This document shows, one piece after another, positions 27,780-36,686 of a stretch of 64,000 bases of DNA. A program made the translations under genes and the position numbers. Origin of the DNA: JADFJB01 sp964464595 (lineage in GTDB: Bacteria > Zhuqueibacterota > JdFR-76 > DREG01). The stretch spans positions 71,852-135,851 of the forward strand of contig CAYXGW010000003.1 of assembly GCA_964464595.1 (NCBI GenBank). The letters run 5' to 3'. The first letter of the stretch is position 1. Each line of letters begins with the position of its first letter. Under the pieces are notes generated by a model that did not search any database, had not been told where the DNA came from, and saw nothing but the letters and a program-made list of their open reading frames with translations.

Positions 27780-28322
27780 ATGGCTCCAATTTTTTCTCAC
27801 CGTTCACTAGCGCCTGCTGAATTCAATTATGCGAAGTATCGATTGTATATCAGAGAGGATTTTAGTGAATGTTGCGCTTACTGCCTTATTCACGAAACTT
27901 TTGCACGTGGGAAAGAAAATTTTGAACTTGATCACTTTCAACCTCAATCAAAATTTCCTCAATTAGTAAACTCATACGTAAACATTTATTATGCATGCCA
28001 TGTATGTAATCAACAAAAACGAGACGCCTGGCCTTCAAGCGAACTTTTATCAAGAGGCTACCGATTTGTTGATACATGCAATGAGAATTTTTCTACCCAT
28101 TTTATAGACGAGGATGGTTTTTGGAAACCAATAAGCCTTGCAGGAAAATATACTGAAGCGAAAATTCGTTTAAATTCAAAGCATAATGTCGAAATTCGTA
28201 AATTGATCGCAGGGCTACTATCTTTATTGGGTGAGTCACCAGTTGATTGGGATAGACCAATGAAATCCCAGCTTGGACATATCGTAATGCGTTTTAACAC
28301 TGAATCTTTCAAAGAATTATAG
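27780..28322 (+). CDS. HNH endonuclease
   Basis: A 180-residue nuclease of the zinc-ribbon HNH type. Cys32 and Cys35 (CAYC) with Cys73 and Cys76 (CHVC) should bind a structural zinc. The catalytic core is FELDHFQPQSK with Asp51-His52, Asn68 in VNIYYACHVC, and Asn77. This order is that of many restriction-associated HNH nucleases. The C-terminal hundred residues are not recognised. It starts nine bases after the methyltransferase stop, so it likely supplies the cleavage activity of that module. A Septu- or retron-type HNH effector was considered, but no ATPase or reverse transcriptase is nearby. Confidence 0.82.
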   Translation: MAPIFSHRSLAPAEFNYAKYRLYIREDFSECCAYCLIHETFARGKENFELDHFQPQSKFPQLVNSYVNIYYACHVCNQQKRDAWPSSELLSRGYRFVDTCNENFSTHFIDEDGFWKPISLAGKYTEAKIRLNSKHNVEIRKLIAGLLSLLGESPVDWDRPMKSQLGHIVMRFNTESFKEL

Positions 28323-28441
28323 CGCTACGTCATAATCCGTAAATATGATAGGTTCATAGTTATAAAATGTTGCCTTGCTGAGCGAGTCTCATGTTTAATT
28401 TGGTATTATCAGGCAATAAAAGTTGAAATTTGTCTTTCCCC

Positions 28442-28850
28442 TCACTTCAAAGCATAAAACTCCGCTCTACGATCCTCAAACAGGTTATTGCGGTCTGTGA
28501 ACCATTTGTTCCGGGTTAAGGTTGGGTGGATTTCCTCGTCATGAAATTCATGTTTCTCTTTTGAAGCTGAATAAAGTACGTTTCCTTTGCAATCGGAGAT
28601 CTGGCTGCCACCGGTAAAATACAAGGGTTTTTTTCCGCCGCGGGCTTCGAACCCGGTTCGGTTGGCAACAACGGTATACACCTGGTTCTCGATAGAACGC
28701 GTCACCATTGCATTTTGGCAGTAGGGGGTTAACTAAATTGGCCGGCAGGCAAATGATGTCCGCGCCCTGCAGCGCAAGGGTTCGGGTGGCTTCGGGAAAG
28801 ATCCAATCGAAACAGATCAGTACGTCGATATCCGCGACATGAAAATAGAG
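28442..28850 (-). pseudogene. Decayed 3' fragment of the nitrilase-family gene
   Basis: About 400 bases closely match the 3' half of the intact amidase gene at 29522-30313. The first 265 bases read in frame with only a few changes and the same stop. At about 28733 an extra T (TTAACTAAATTGG against TTAACAAATTGG) breaks the frame, and near 28830 a short deletion removes bases around FDW. Similarity ends at about 28850. The 5' half with Glu and Lys of the catalytic triad is absent. This is a dead partial duplicate. Confidence 0.9.
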
Positions 28851-28874
28851 AATTAAACATTATTTCTATTTAAC

Positions 28875-28903
28875 TTGACACCTGACACGTTCCACTTTAT
28901 ATT
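28875..28903 (+). promoter_or_regulatory. Near-consensus promoter of higBA
   Basis: TTGACA (28875-28880), a 17-base spacer, and TATATT (28898-28903). The predicted transcription start (about 28910) falls on the GTG start codon of higB at 28909, so the message would be nearly or fully leaderless. Confidence 0.7.
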
Positions 28904-28908
28904 AATAT

Positions 28909-29187
28909 GTGATTCGGTCATTCAGGCATAAAGGTCTTAGGTTGTTTTTTGAAAGTGGAAACACTTCAAAAATTCAACCAAATCAGAGGAAACGTCTAAG
29001 GTTGATTCTTACTATTCTTCAAGCTACTAAAAACATCAAAGATATGAGTTTTCCGGAATCGAATTTGCATCGTTTTGCAGGTGATCATAAAGATTTTTGG
29101 GCTGTTAATGTTAGTGGAAATTGGCGAATAATATTTAAGATCAAAGATGGTGAAGTTTATGATGTTGATTATTTAGATTATCATTGA
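28909..29187 (+). CDS. higB: HigB-type toxin (RelE superfamily mRNA interferase)
   Basis: A 92-residue toxin that, in known members, cleaves mRNA at the ribosome. The family layout is complete: MIRSFRHKGLRLFFESG at the N-terminus, then PNQRKRLRLILTIL, then LHRFAGDHKDFWAVNVSGNWRIIFKI with the Arg and aromatic residues of the active face, ending DVDYLDYH. The GTG start at 28909 matches the usual first residues MI(K/R)SF. No Shine-Dalgarno site can exist because the promoter's -10 box ends five bases upstream. The antitoxin follows after ten bases. Toxin-first order is normal for HigBA. Confidence 0.93.
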   Translation: MIRSFRHKGLRLFFESGNTSKIQPNQRKRLRLILTILQATKNIKDMSFPESNLHRFAGDHKDFWAVNVSGNWRIIFKIKDGEVYDVDYLDYH

Positions 29188-29197
29188 AGGAAAAAAA

Positions 29198-29485
29198 ATG
29201 AAAATGCACAAACCTGCACATCCGGGTGAAGTATTAAAAGAAATGTATATAGAGCCATTGGGTTTGACAGTTACAGAAACGGCCAAAGCTCTTGGAGTAA
29301 CTCGTAAAGCATTATCTGAACTTGTGAATATGCGTTCTGGAATTAGTACAACTATGGCCCTTCGTTTATCAAAGGCTTTCGGCACGACTCCGGAATTGTG
29401 GCTAAATATGCAGAGGAATTTTGACTTAATACAAGCTCAAAAAAGAATAAAATTGTCTAAAGTAAAAGTTCTTCTAGAAACTTAG
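29198..29485 (+). CDS. higA: HigA-type antitoxin, XRE helix-turn-helix
   Basis: A 95-residue antitoxin and autorepressor. It opens with MHKPAHPGEVLKE, the HigA signature, and contains the HTH around residues 26-46 (TVTETAKALGVTRKALSELV), followed by GISTTMALRLSKAFGTTPELWLNMQ. It binds HigB and represses the shared promoter. GAAGGA lies seven bases before the ATG. No clear palindromic operator was found in the short space around the promoter. Confidence 0.93.
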   Translation: MKMHKPAHPGEVLKEMYIEPLGLTVTETAKALGVTRKALSELVNMRSGISTTMALRLSKAFGTTPELWLNMQRNFDLIQAQKRIKLSKVKVLLET

Positions 29486-29521
29486 CTTATCAATTCAATT
29501 CTTCGACTATTTGTCTTACCC

Positions 29522-30313
29522 TCACTTCAAAGCATAAAACTCCGAGCGGCGATCCTCAAACAAATTGTTGCGGTCGGTGAACCATTTGTTACGCGTCAGG
29601 GTTGGGTGGATTTTTTCGACATGAAATTCATGTTTCTCTCTTGAGGCTGAATACAGTACGTTTCCTTTGCAATCGGAGATCTGGCTGCCGCCGGTAAAAT
29701 ACAGGGGTTTCTTTCCTCCGCGGGCTTCGAACCCGGTTCGGTTGGCAACAGCGGTATACACCTGGTTCTCGATAGAACGCGTCACCATAGCATTTTGGCA
29801 GTAGGGGGTTAACAAATTGGCCGGCAGGCAAATGATGTCCGCGCCTTGCAGAGCTAGTGTTCGGGTGGCTTCGGGAAAAATCCAATCGAAACAGATCAGT
29901 ACCCCGATTTTTGCAGGACCTATATCCACGACTTGCAAGGGGATATCGCCAGGTGTGAAAAAGTCTTTTTCTTCATAGAATAAATGTAGTTTGCGGTATT
30001 TGGCGAGCACTCCTTTTGCATTAAGCACCACCGCAGTATTGTAAAATGTATCTCCGGACCGTTCCGGCAGTCCGGCAACGATTGTACAATTATTGTCTTT
30101 CGCAATGTTAATGAGTCTATTGACAGCTGACCCCGAAGGGATTTCTTCGGCGAGCTCTTCGATTTCACGGTGGCTGACGAATTGATAACCGGATGTGCAG
30201 AGCTCCGGCAAAACCACCAAATCAACCGGCGGTCGGATCTCCGCCTCGATTTTGTCAAGGTTATGTTTTGTCGCACCAAATTTTGGTTCAAATTGAAAGA
30301 TACCGACTTTCAT
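29522..30313 (-). CDS. Carbon-nitrogen hydrolase (nitrilase superfamily amidase)
   Basis: A 263-residue amidase-type enzyme. The catalytic triad is visible: Glu37 in VVLPELCTSGYQF, Lys108 in YRKLHLF and Cys141 in VLICFDWIFPEA. It starts at ATG 30313 with GGAGG six bases upstream; the frame extends further but without similarity. Size and motifs fit the omega-amidase or beta-ureidopropionase-like branches, and the substrate is not determined. A decayed copy of its 3' half lies on the far side of higBA. The gene diverges from the S4-domain protein gene across about 280 bases of AT-rich DNA. Confidence 0.88.
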   Translation of the reverse strand: MKVGIFQFEPKFGATKHNLDKIEAEIRPPVDLVVLPELCTSGYQFVSHREIEELAEEIPSGSAVNRLINIAKDNNCTIVAGLPERSGDTFYNTAVVLNAKGVLAKYRKLHLFYEEKDFFTPGDIPLQVVDIGPAKIGVLICFDWIFPEATRTLALQGADIICLPANLLTPYCQNAMVTRSIENQVYTAVANRTGFEARGGKKPLYFTGGSQISDCKGNVLYSASREKHEFHVEKIHPTLTRNKWFTDRNNLFEDRRSEFYALK

Positions 30314-30595
30314 TAATACCTCCAGATTAATATTGCTAATAAGTATTTGGAAATAGTATAAAACGGAATATTGGAGATTAAAAAATTGAATTGTGATTTT
30401 GTGAGGGAAAAAATTGGTTTCATCAATATTTGTAGAAAATATTTTGTAAGGATATATCAATATAATCTGCTTATTTGAAAATTTCAAACAGGATAAATTA
30501 TTTTTTGGTAACACGAAACAAAAATCTTTGAATTTGATTGCATGAAAAAGAGGGATAGAATAGATTGATCTAAAAAAGAATTGATCTTGCATAAC

Positions 30596-31009
30596 ATGAA
30601 CAAAGACAAAGCAGGCACGGAAAAAATGCGATTGGATAAATGGCTTAAAATTGCCAGGTTATTCAAGACCCGATCACGGGCTGTGGAAGCTTGCAGCGGT
30701 CGGCATGTTAAGGTAAACGGCAAGACCGCAAAACCATCACAGATGATAAAAGCAGGGGACACTCTATCTATTCAATTTCCCAGCCGGAATAGAACATTTG
30801 ATATTGAAAAACTTGCTGAGCGCTCCATTCCTGCTGCTGAAGCTCGGGAATTATGCATTGAACACCTGCCAAAAATCACCGAAGATTCTGCAGAAAAGTT
30901 GGCCTTGTTCATGAAATTAGATGCAAAAAGACGGCGGGAAAGAAAAGGCAAGGGCAGACCCACCAAACAGGAAAGAAGACAGCTGGAGAAAATGAAGGGG
31001 AAGGATTAA
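30596..31009 (+). CDS. S4-domain RNA-binding protein, Hsp15-like
   Basis: A 137-residue basic protein. The S4 domain runs from about residue 11 (MRLDKWLKIARLFKTRSRAVEAC) to 60, with GRHVKVNGKTAKPSQMIKAGDTLSI. The C-terminal third is a Lys/Arg-rich tail (RRRERKGKGRPTKQERRQLEK). This matches the Hsp15 (HslR) family, whose E. coli member binds stalled 50S subunits carrying nascent chains. ATG 30596 is preferred to TTG 30581. Confidence 0.85.
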   Translation: MNKDKAGTEKMRLDKWLKIARLFKTRSRAVEACSGRHVKVNGKTAKPSQMIKAGDTLSIQFPSRNRTFDIEKLAERSIPAAEARELCIEHLPKITEDSAEKLALFMKLDAKRRRERKGKGRPTKQERRQLEKMKGKD

Positions 31010-31156
31010 ATGTAATAGGGTCTTAATACAATTACGAACAAAATTTCCCCTCCTTGTATCAGCAGGTCAGCGGAGGTCAACAATAATTTAATCATGAAAT
31101 CATCTTTTGTCACTTACTATGCCTCCTAACCTCCCATGCAATGGAAGGAATTCATT

Positions 31157-32083
31157 TTATACTGTGGACTTCAGTTTCTCAATCCATGCCAGCAATGCTT
31201 CGGCATAGGAAAGATAACTAACACTATCAACCACCCAGGTTGCGGCATTGGATGAATCCAGGCCATTATTAGGCGCGAGTTGGGTAACCTCGGCTTGCGC
31301 TTTATCCAATTCCTGTTTAAAAAAATAGGCCTCACCCAGCCCAAGGTGAACGTCATTGGCATTGATTTCCGAATTGTGGGAAAATTCGAAGTTAGCGCTA
31401 ATCTGAAGTGTTCTTTCCAAATCTTCGATGGCGTCATTATAATTTTTTTGTGCCAGGTGAGTGAATCCCCGACCTGCAAAAGCTTCATCAAAATCTGACT
31501 TTCTCAAAATTGCACTGTTAAAATTTTGGATTGCCTTATCAAGAGAATCAATAGAATTTGAAGCATTTGACCACCCTAATCCATTGAATGCGTCTTCAAT
31601 GCCGGGATGACTTGGATTAACATTGATTGCTTCTGTAAACGTTGCAATAGCCAAAGCAAAATTACCATTGGCGTATTCTATCCATGATTCGTTGATTAAA
31701 TCCTGGGGCGATTTGAGTGTGGAAAATTGTTGTTCACCAGATGCTGCCGTTCCTTGATCATTTCCAGATTCAACGATGAAAAAATAATTTGTATTAGACA
31801 TAAGGTTTTGTATTGTCACTTCATGGTTCGTTTCTAGCGTGTTTGATGTTTCTTCAGAATTGTACTGCCCAGCAACCGTTCCATATTTAACAGTTGATGT
31901 GGTATTCACATTTGTTTTCCAGTTTACTTTTGCTGTCACAAATGTAATAGCTGTTATGGTTGGATTTTCGGTAATTCTAGGCTCTTCGGGTCCCGTAGTT
32001 CCACCACCGCCGCTGCTACAAGAAATTATAAGGGTAGACCCAAGGATGACATACGTATGTTTAAAAAAGTGGACGAATTTCAT
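31157..32083 (-). CDS. Lipoprotein with fibronectin-III-like and TPR domains
   Basis: A 308-residue exported lipoprotein. The signal peptide ends in the lipobox LIISC, with Cys22 as the lipidated residue, followed by a Ser/Gly-rich linker. A fibronectin type III-like domain spans about 38-122 (ITAITFVTAKVNWKTN, then TIQNLMSNTNYFFIVES). TPR repeats run from about 130 to 270. It lies seven bases downstream of the large exported protein gene on the same strand and is likely its operon partner. Probably a periplasmic or outer-membrane scaffold; no specific role can be given. Confidence 0.8.
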   Translation of the reverse strand: MKFVHFFKHTYVILGSTLIISCSSGGGGTTGPEEPRITENPTITAITFVTAKVNWKTNVNTTSTVKYGTVAGQYNSEETSNTLETNHEVTIQNLMSNTNYFFIVESGNDQGTAASGEQQFSTLKSPQDLINESWIEYANGNFALAIATFTEAINVNPSHPGIEDAFNGLGWSNASNSIDSLDKAIQNFNSAILRKSDFDEAFAGRGFTHLAQKNYNDAIEDLERTLQISANFEFSHNSEINANDVHLGLGEAYFFKQELDKAQAEVTQLAPNNGLDSSNAATWVVDSVSYLSYAEALLAWIEKLKSTV

Positions 32084-32090
32084 TTTTTCC

Positions 32091-35000
32091 TCACTGCAAA
32101 ATCAACATTTTTTTATTCAAAATAGTTTTGGATGCTTTTAATTGATAAATGTAAACGCCGCTAGCCACCGGGATATTTCTTTCATCCAGGCCGTCCCACA
32201 AGATTTTAAAAGAGCCAGCTTTTTTAACCCCTGCAAATAATGTTTTCACTTTTTGTCCCAATATATTAAAAATGGAAATTTCAATAGATTCCTGAAAGGG
32301 CAAGTCAAAAGTTAAGACCGTTGAATTAATTTTGGGTGTAAATGGATTTGGGTAATTTTGCTGCAATGCGAATTTAATCGGAATAATTGGATCTGCTGTT
32401 ACAACCCGGAATGTTCCGAGTTTTGCAATCTTAGCAGACAACCGATCGTTGTTATATTTTGAGGGAATGGCCTTCCAATCCCCGGTTTCGTTTTTCTGCT
32501 CTAATTGTAAAGTTTTGCCTTCCGGAGCGATAATTGTAAAACTGAGTTCACCATCTTTCTTTAAAGTCAATGACGGTGGTCCAATGAGATATGTGGCAAG
32601 CCCCAGGCTGCTTTTTGAGATCGACTTACCGGATTCCGGATCAAAAGGCTCATCCAATTTAACTACGGTGAGATAAGTATCTTCATGCAAACTGCCGGAA
32701 GAAATATAGAGATTCATTTCACCGCCAGGGGATGATATGTTGCCACTTTCTCTTGCAATAAGTAACTGGGCAGAAAAACTTTTTGAAGCATTACCCGAAT
32801 TATTTGCAAAATCGCTGGCAGTTACTTCTAATTCTAAAACACCGCTGCTGGTTATTTTCGTATCGCCTTTATAGATATGAGCGGCTTCGTTAAGCAACGT
32901 GAGATTTACTGAAGAATTATTTAAGGTAAGGTGTGGCGATTCCAGTAAATCTTCAGATGCAACCACATACAAATCCACATAGCGAGTGAGTACAGGATTT
33001 TGTAGAACGCCAATGGTTAAAGTCGGTGCGACAACATCAAGTTTTTGAGTATGAAAACTCCAACTGAAATCATCTTCGGGAGATCCATCAGGCTGTCCGT
33101 TACCATTGCCATCTAAAGGCAATCCGGAAGAACCTTCGATACTGGTTGTTATTGTGACTGTAATATCGTCATCCGCTGGAAGATTCTCTGCCGGAATAAA
33201 AGTCATGGTTCTTTGACTTTCATCGTATAATATCTCCCCTAAAACGATGCCTGATGAGCTTGATACGATCACATTGCTGCTATTCAAAGAGTCGGCCGTA
33301 ATTCGCTGGTCATACACAGCAGAGATATTAAGAATTTGTTTAAAATAAGGAACATCTGTTGCTCCGTTTTCCGGAAAAACCGAAGATATTTTAGGAGGAA
33401 TTAAAGACGCACCTTGTTTTGTATCCAGGTGTAAGAATGTGATTTGGTTATTGCTGGCAGAAAATGCTCTCATCCACAGTATGTCAATAACGCCATTACT
33501 TACGCGGTTTGGTAATTCGGCAAAATCAGTATCTGGGGTATCGTTGGTAATGTTTGCAGCCGGCAGCCAAACACCATTTCTAAAAATGGTTAAATATGCA
33601 TCTTCAATGTGTTGTGTAACTTTTGGTAATGCTTTACTATTTTCATGCTGAATAATCTTTTGAGCAGGTTTACCCAGACTTGATCCCCCGGAAAATTGTT
33701 CTTGACCGTCCAGGTATAAAAGATATAAGTCAGAGTTTTCATCAACAGAAATATTTGGATAGGTGATTGCACCTCTAAAAATAATGGATTGTGCAACCGG
33801 GATTGGCGTTGTCCAGCCGGTCACTGTCCCAGACACATCCAGTTTTGTATACATTATATGAAAAGTACCATTGAAATTATCCGAGAATACAGCATGTACA
33901 TTATTTTGGGGATCGATAGTAAAAGAGACCATATTCGAGAAAAGTACCCCGGAAGAACTGATTGCTTCAGGTGGGGTCCATTGTTGATAATCATCGCTAG
34001 TGACAGCATAAGCGAATGATGTGCCGTTATTAAAAACGCCATCGCTATATAAAACATAGGCTTTCCCATTCGAACTAAAATCAATGGTAGGAACAAATGC
34101 AACATGATCTTCAGAGGATGCAATCATCTTATCATCGGGCCAGGTTTCACCGCCATCGCCGGAAAAATTGTGATACACATCGCCCAGGTTGCTGGGATCA
34201 TTTTGTGGCAGCACACTGTTCCAAACAATATGAGGATTTCCCGATGGATCTATTGCGATTGCGGCATATAGGTTCTCGTCTGCAGTATAGGTTTTACTCA
34301 CCAATTTTGGTGCTGTCCAGGTATCGCCACCATCATCAGATCTGCTGTAATAAACTTTGAATTTGTCGGTGGATGTCTCCTCTTGTGCATGCCAGGCTAT
34401 ATGTAAACGGTCAGCTGAATCGATTGCTATAGAGGGCATACCGCCGAAAAATAGGCTGTTGTCAATTTGTATTGCATTTGAAAAATTTTCTCCATTGTCA
34501 CTGGATTTTACTGCAAAAACAAACCTTCTTTGACCCACGATCTCATGGTAAATAATATGAATATCACCATTGGAACTGACTACAATATTGCGGCCTTCAT
34601 TTCCGTATGAGTGCGTTTGTTGGACCGTTGTAATGGCAGTAGATGTAGTTGTTGGCGTGATAAAAGTAAAATCTGCACTAAAGCGTGGTCCATTACCTCT
34701 TTGATCAGTTGAACCGACACGATAATGATAAGTGGTGTTTGGTTGTAAATTGTTAATTGTGACGCGATGCGTAACCGTAAGTTGATCGTCAACGAAATCC
34801 AGTCCATATTGCTCTGTTTCACCAAGTTGCATGATACTTGTTGATAGCTCGTCCGTTTCCCAATATATGGAGATGGAAGATCCAAAAGAAAGCGTTTCCC
34901 TTGGACCCAGTGTAATTCGAGGGGGAGACAAATCCACAACGCTGGAAGTAACAGAATAGGAATATGAATGTGTAATCCCGAAATTTGCTGCAATCAAAAT

Positions 35001-36371
35001 CATATCTGTTACGCCTTCTCCTATTCTGGCTAAGCTCATTTCTCCCTGGTTCGAACTATCCAATGGAAATGAATAAACCGAATCTTGATCACCTCTTTCC
35101 AATATACTGGCAGCTATTTGTATATCCGGATTGCCGGTGAATTGCAAGTAAGCTGTCGAGTCTCTCCCGGTAAAACGAAAGTAAGCAGTTGAATAACTTG
35201 ATAAGGATTTCTGTTGAGGATCGACAGGATAAATTGGGTGTGTTGTGGTTACTATAGGTAACACTGGTAGGCGAAACGCATCATAACCAAAATATCCATT
35301 ATCTCCGATTGTTGGATCATTAGCAATATTTGCAATTGTAAAATTTGAGAAGATTTCTTCGAATGAAAGAGAAATACCATGATTATCCAATGCATTCCGT
35401 ACGCTAACGATACCATTGTCAGGGTCTTGGACAATCGTTTTAATCAGGGATCTGCTAAATTTCTCTCCCAGGTAAACAGTCCAGAGGCCAACTCTTTGGT
35501 AATCCTCTATGTTACCTGCCCAGGTTGTTAACGACGTATGTGGACGAGAAAAATAGCCGGATGGGAAAGCAATACCATAGCCGCACAGTTGTTGAGAAAA
35601 CTCAGCGAAGCCTTCGGAAAGCCAGGTTTCTTCATTGTTATCGTAACGAGAGTGAATTAAATGCTGATACTCATGTGCAACAGTACCCAAAGCAAATTCA
35701 TTAGCAGGATTTCCGGGGTTTGCATCCACATAAATGATATCTTTTTTGTTGCTATTTGCTCCATCGTTTTGATCGCGAAATGCGAAATAACCGGCAATAT
35801 AACTAAAATTGCCGGTCTCAGGTTCGTAATTATCTCTTATATCCATTATAAGAATATATACATAGCCATCTCCTGTTTTATTAGGCGGTTGACCGAAATT
35901 TTCTTCGCTAATATCTCGTATTCCTTTGTTTGGATCAATGGAAGCGCCTGGCAATGACCCAAAAATTGAGGTTGAACTTGGAGTAGATATTTCAAAGGCT
36001 TGATGGAATGCATCCACATCATTTTGTGTTACGCTTCCGCTATCCCATTGTGGTTTTTCGACGAAAATGTAAGTTTTATCTGTCTTGTGCCGTAATTCCG
36101 CATCGAGTGAATAGGTTTCTTGATTTTTAAAGCTAGTTGCAAAGAAACTCAGAATATCTCCGACTTCCAGCTGAACCTTATTCGACTTTTTGAATTGATC
36201 GGTTGGCAGTTGTTTTTGTTGATTCAATTTATCCTTAATTTTGAGAACTTCCTGGAAACCACATTTAATACTTATGCGGTCACTTGAGGAAATATCTTTC
36301 AAGCCTTGCTGGAAAGCAAATATTTGGCTGTTAAGGCAAAATAAAAGTAAAACGAAGACTAATTTTTTCAT
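32091..36371 (-). CDS. Large secreted metallopeptidase-like protein with T9SS sorting domain
   Basis: A 1426-residue exported protein. The Sec signal peptide is MKKLVFVLLLFCLNSQIFAF. A gluzincin-like zinc site, HEYQH at about 233-237 with Glu253 in LSEGFAEF, lies in an immune-inhibitor-A/M6-like N-terminal domain. A fibronectin-III-like domain near 500-580 is followed by BNR/sialidase-type beta-propeller repeats with Asp-box-like SDDGGDTW near 690. A Big_5-like domain (PENGATDVPY) is near 1010. The C-terminal 90 residues are a type A T9SS signal: QQNYPNPFTP, then NILGQKVKTL and SGVYIYQL. Starts at 36383 or 36377 would add two to four residues; 36371 gives the cleanest signal peptide. Substrate unknown. 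Confidence 0.82.
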   Translation of the reverse strand: MKKLVFVLLLFCLNSQIFAFQQGLKDISSSDRISIKCGFQEVLKIKDKLNQQKQLPTDQFKKSNKVQLEVGDILSFFATSFKNQETYSLDAELRHKTDKTYIFVEKPQWDSGSVTQNDVDAFHQAFEISTPSSTSIFGSLPGASIDPNKGIRDISEENFGQPPNKTGDGYVYILIMDIRDNYEPETGNFSYIAGYFAFRDQNDGANSNKKDIIYVDANPGNPANEFALGTVAHEYQHLIHSRYDNNEETWLSEGFAEFSQQLCGYGIAFPSGYFSRPHTSLTTWAGNIEDYQRVGLWTVYLGEKFSRSLIKTIVQDPDNGIVSVRNALDNHGISLSFEEIFSNFTIANIANDPTIGDNGYFGYDAFRLPVLPIVTTTHPIYPVDPQQKSLSSYSTAYFRFTGRDSTAYLQFTGNPDIQIAASILERGDQDSVYSFPLDSSNQGEMSLARIGEGVTDMILIAANFGITHSYSYSVTSSVVDLSPPRITLGPRETLSFGSSISIYWETDELSTSIMQLGETEQYGLDFVDDQLTVTHRVTINNLQPNTTYHYRVGSTDQRGNGPRFSADFTFITPTTTSTAITTVQQTHSYGNEGRNIVVSSNGDIHIIYHEIVGQRRFVFAVKSSDNGENFSNAIQIDNSLFFGGMPSIAIDSADRLHIAWHAQEETSTDKFKVYYSRSDDGGDTWTAPKLVSKTYTADENLYAAIAIDPSGNPHIVWNSVLPQNDPSNLGDVYHNFSGDGGETWPDDKMIASSEDHVAFVPTIDFSSNGKAYVLYSDGVFNNGTSFAYAVTSDDYQQWTPPEAISSSGVLFSNMVSFTIDPQNNVHAVFSDNFNGTFHIMYTKLDVSGTVTGWTTPIPVAQSIIFRGAITYPNISVDENSDLYLLYLDGQEQFSGGSSLGKPAQKIIQHENSKALPKVTQHIEDAYLTIFRNGVWLPAANITNDTPDTDFAELPNRVSNGVIDILWMRAFSASNNQITFLHLDTKQGASLIPPKISSVFPENGATDVPYFKQILNISAVYDQRITADSLNSSNVIVSSSSGIVLGEILYDESQRTMTFIPAENLPADDDITVTITTSIEGSSGLPLDGNGNGQPDGSPEDDFSWSFHTQKLDVVAPTLTIGVLQNPVLTRYVDLYVVASEDLLESPHLTLNNSSVNLTLLNEAAHIYKGDTKITSSGVLELEVTASDFANNSGNASKSFSAQLLIARESGNISSPGGEMNLYISSGSLHEDTYLTVVKLDEPFDPESGKSISKSSLGLATYLIGPPSLTLKKDGELSFTIIAPEGKTLQLEQKNETGDWKAIPSKYNNDRLSAKIAKLGTFRVVTADPIIPIKFALQQNYPNPFTPKINSTVLTFDLPFQESIEISIFNILGQKVKTLFAGVKKAGSFKILWDGLDERNIPVASGVYIYQLKASKTILNKKMLILQ

Positions 36372-36686
36372 AACCATTCTCACATTTTTATAAGTATTTA
36401 TAGGGTATTGGTTTTTGTAAAAAATGAGCTTATTAAATCCGGGAATGTTACTAGTAAATTTATAACAAGTTCCAACTTACAAAAATTTCCGGATAATGTC
36501 CATTAGATTTGTTGGATTACAAAAAGTAAATATTGATTATTTATTTGAAATGTATTCTTACAAGTTTGAAGCGGAAAGCTGATTTGATATTCGGTTGTTG
36601 AATAGTCATTATTAAAAGTGAAATAAACTTTTGATTTGACTGGTCAAGATTGAATCGTTGGTACATCAGTTATTAAGGAGGTTATT
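36372..36686. other. Divergent AT-rich intergenic region, 315 bp
   Basis: It separates the secreted-protein gene (minus) from the sugar isomerase-like gene (plus). No ORF, no repeat and no promoter good enough to list were seen on either strand. Confidence 0.5.

Noticed and set aside
27780..28322. Septu PtuB or retron HNH effector
   Set aside because: No PtuA-type ATPase or reverse transcriptase is adjacent; the only partner is the methyltransferase.
30314..30592. N-terminal extension of the nitrilase-family protein by 93 residues
   Set aside because: The extra part is low-complexity AT-rich translation, while ATG 30313 has GGAGG six bases upstream and starts at the family N-terminus.
32449..34360. 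Plus-strand ORFs opposite the large secreted-protein gene
   Set aside because: All are antisense shadows of a well-supported coding sequence.
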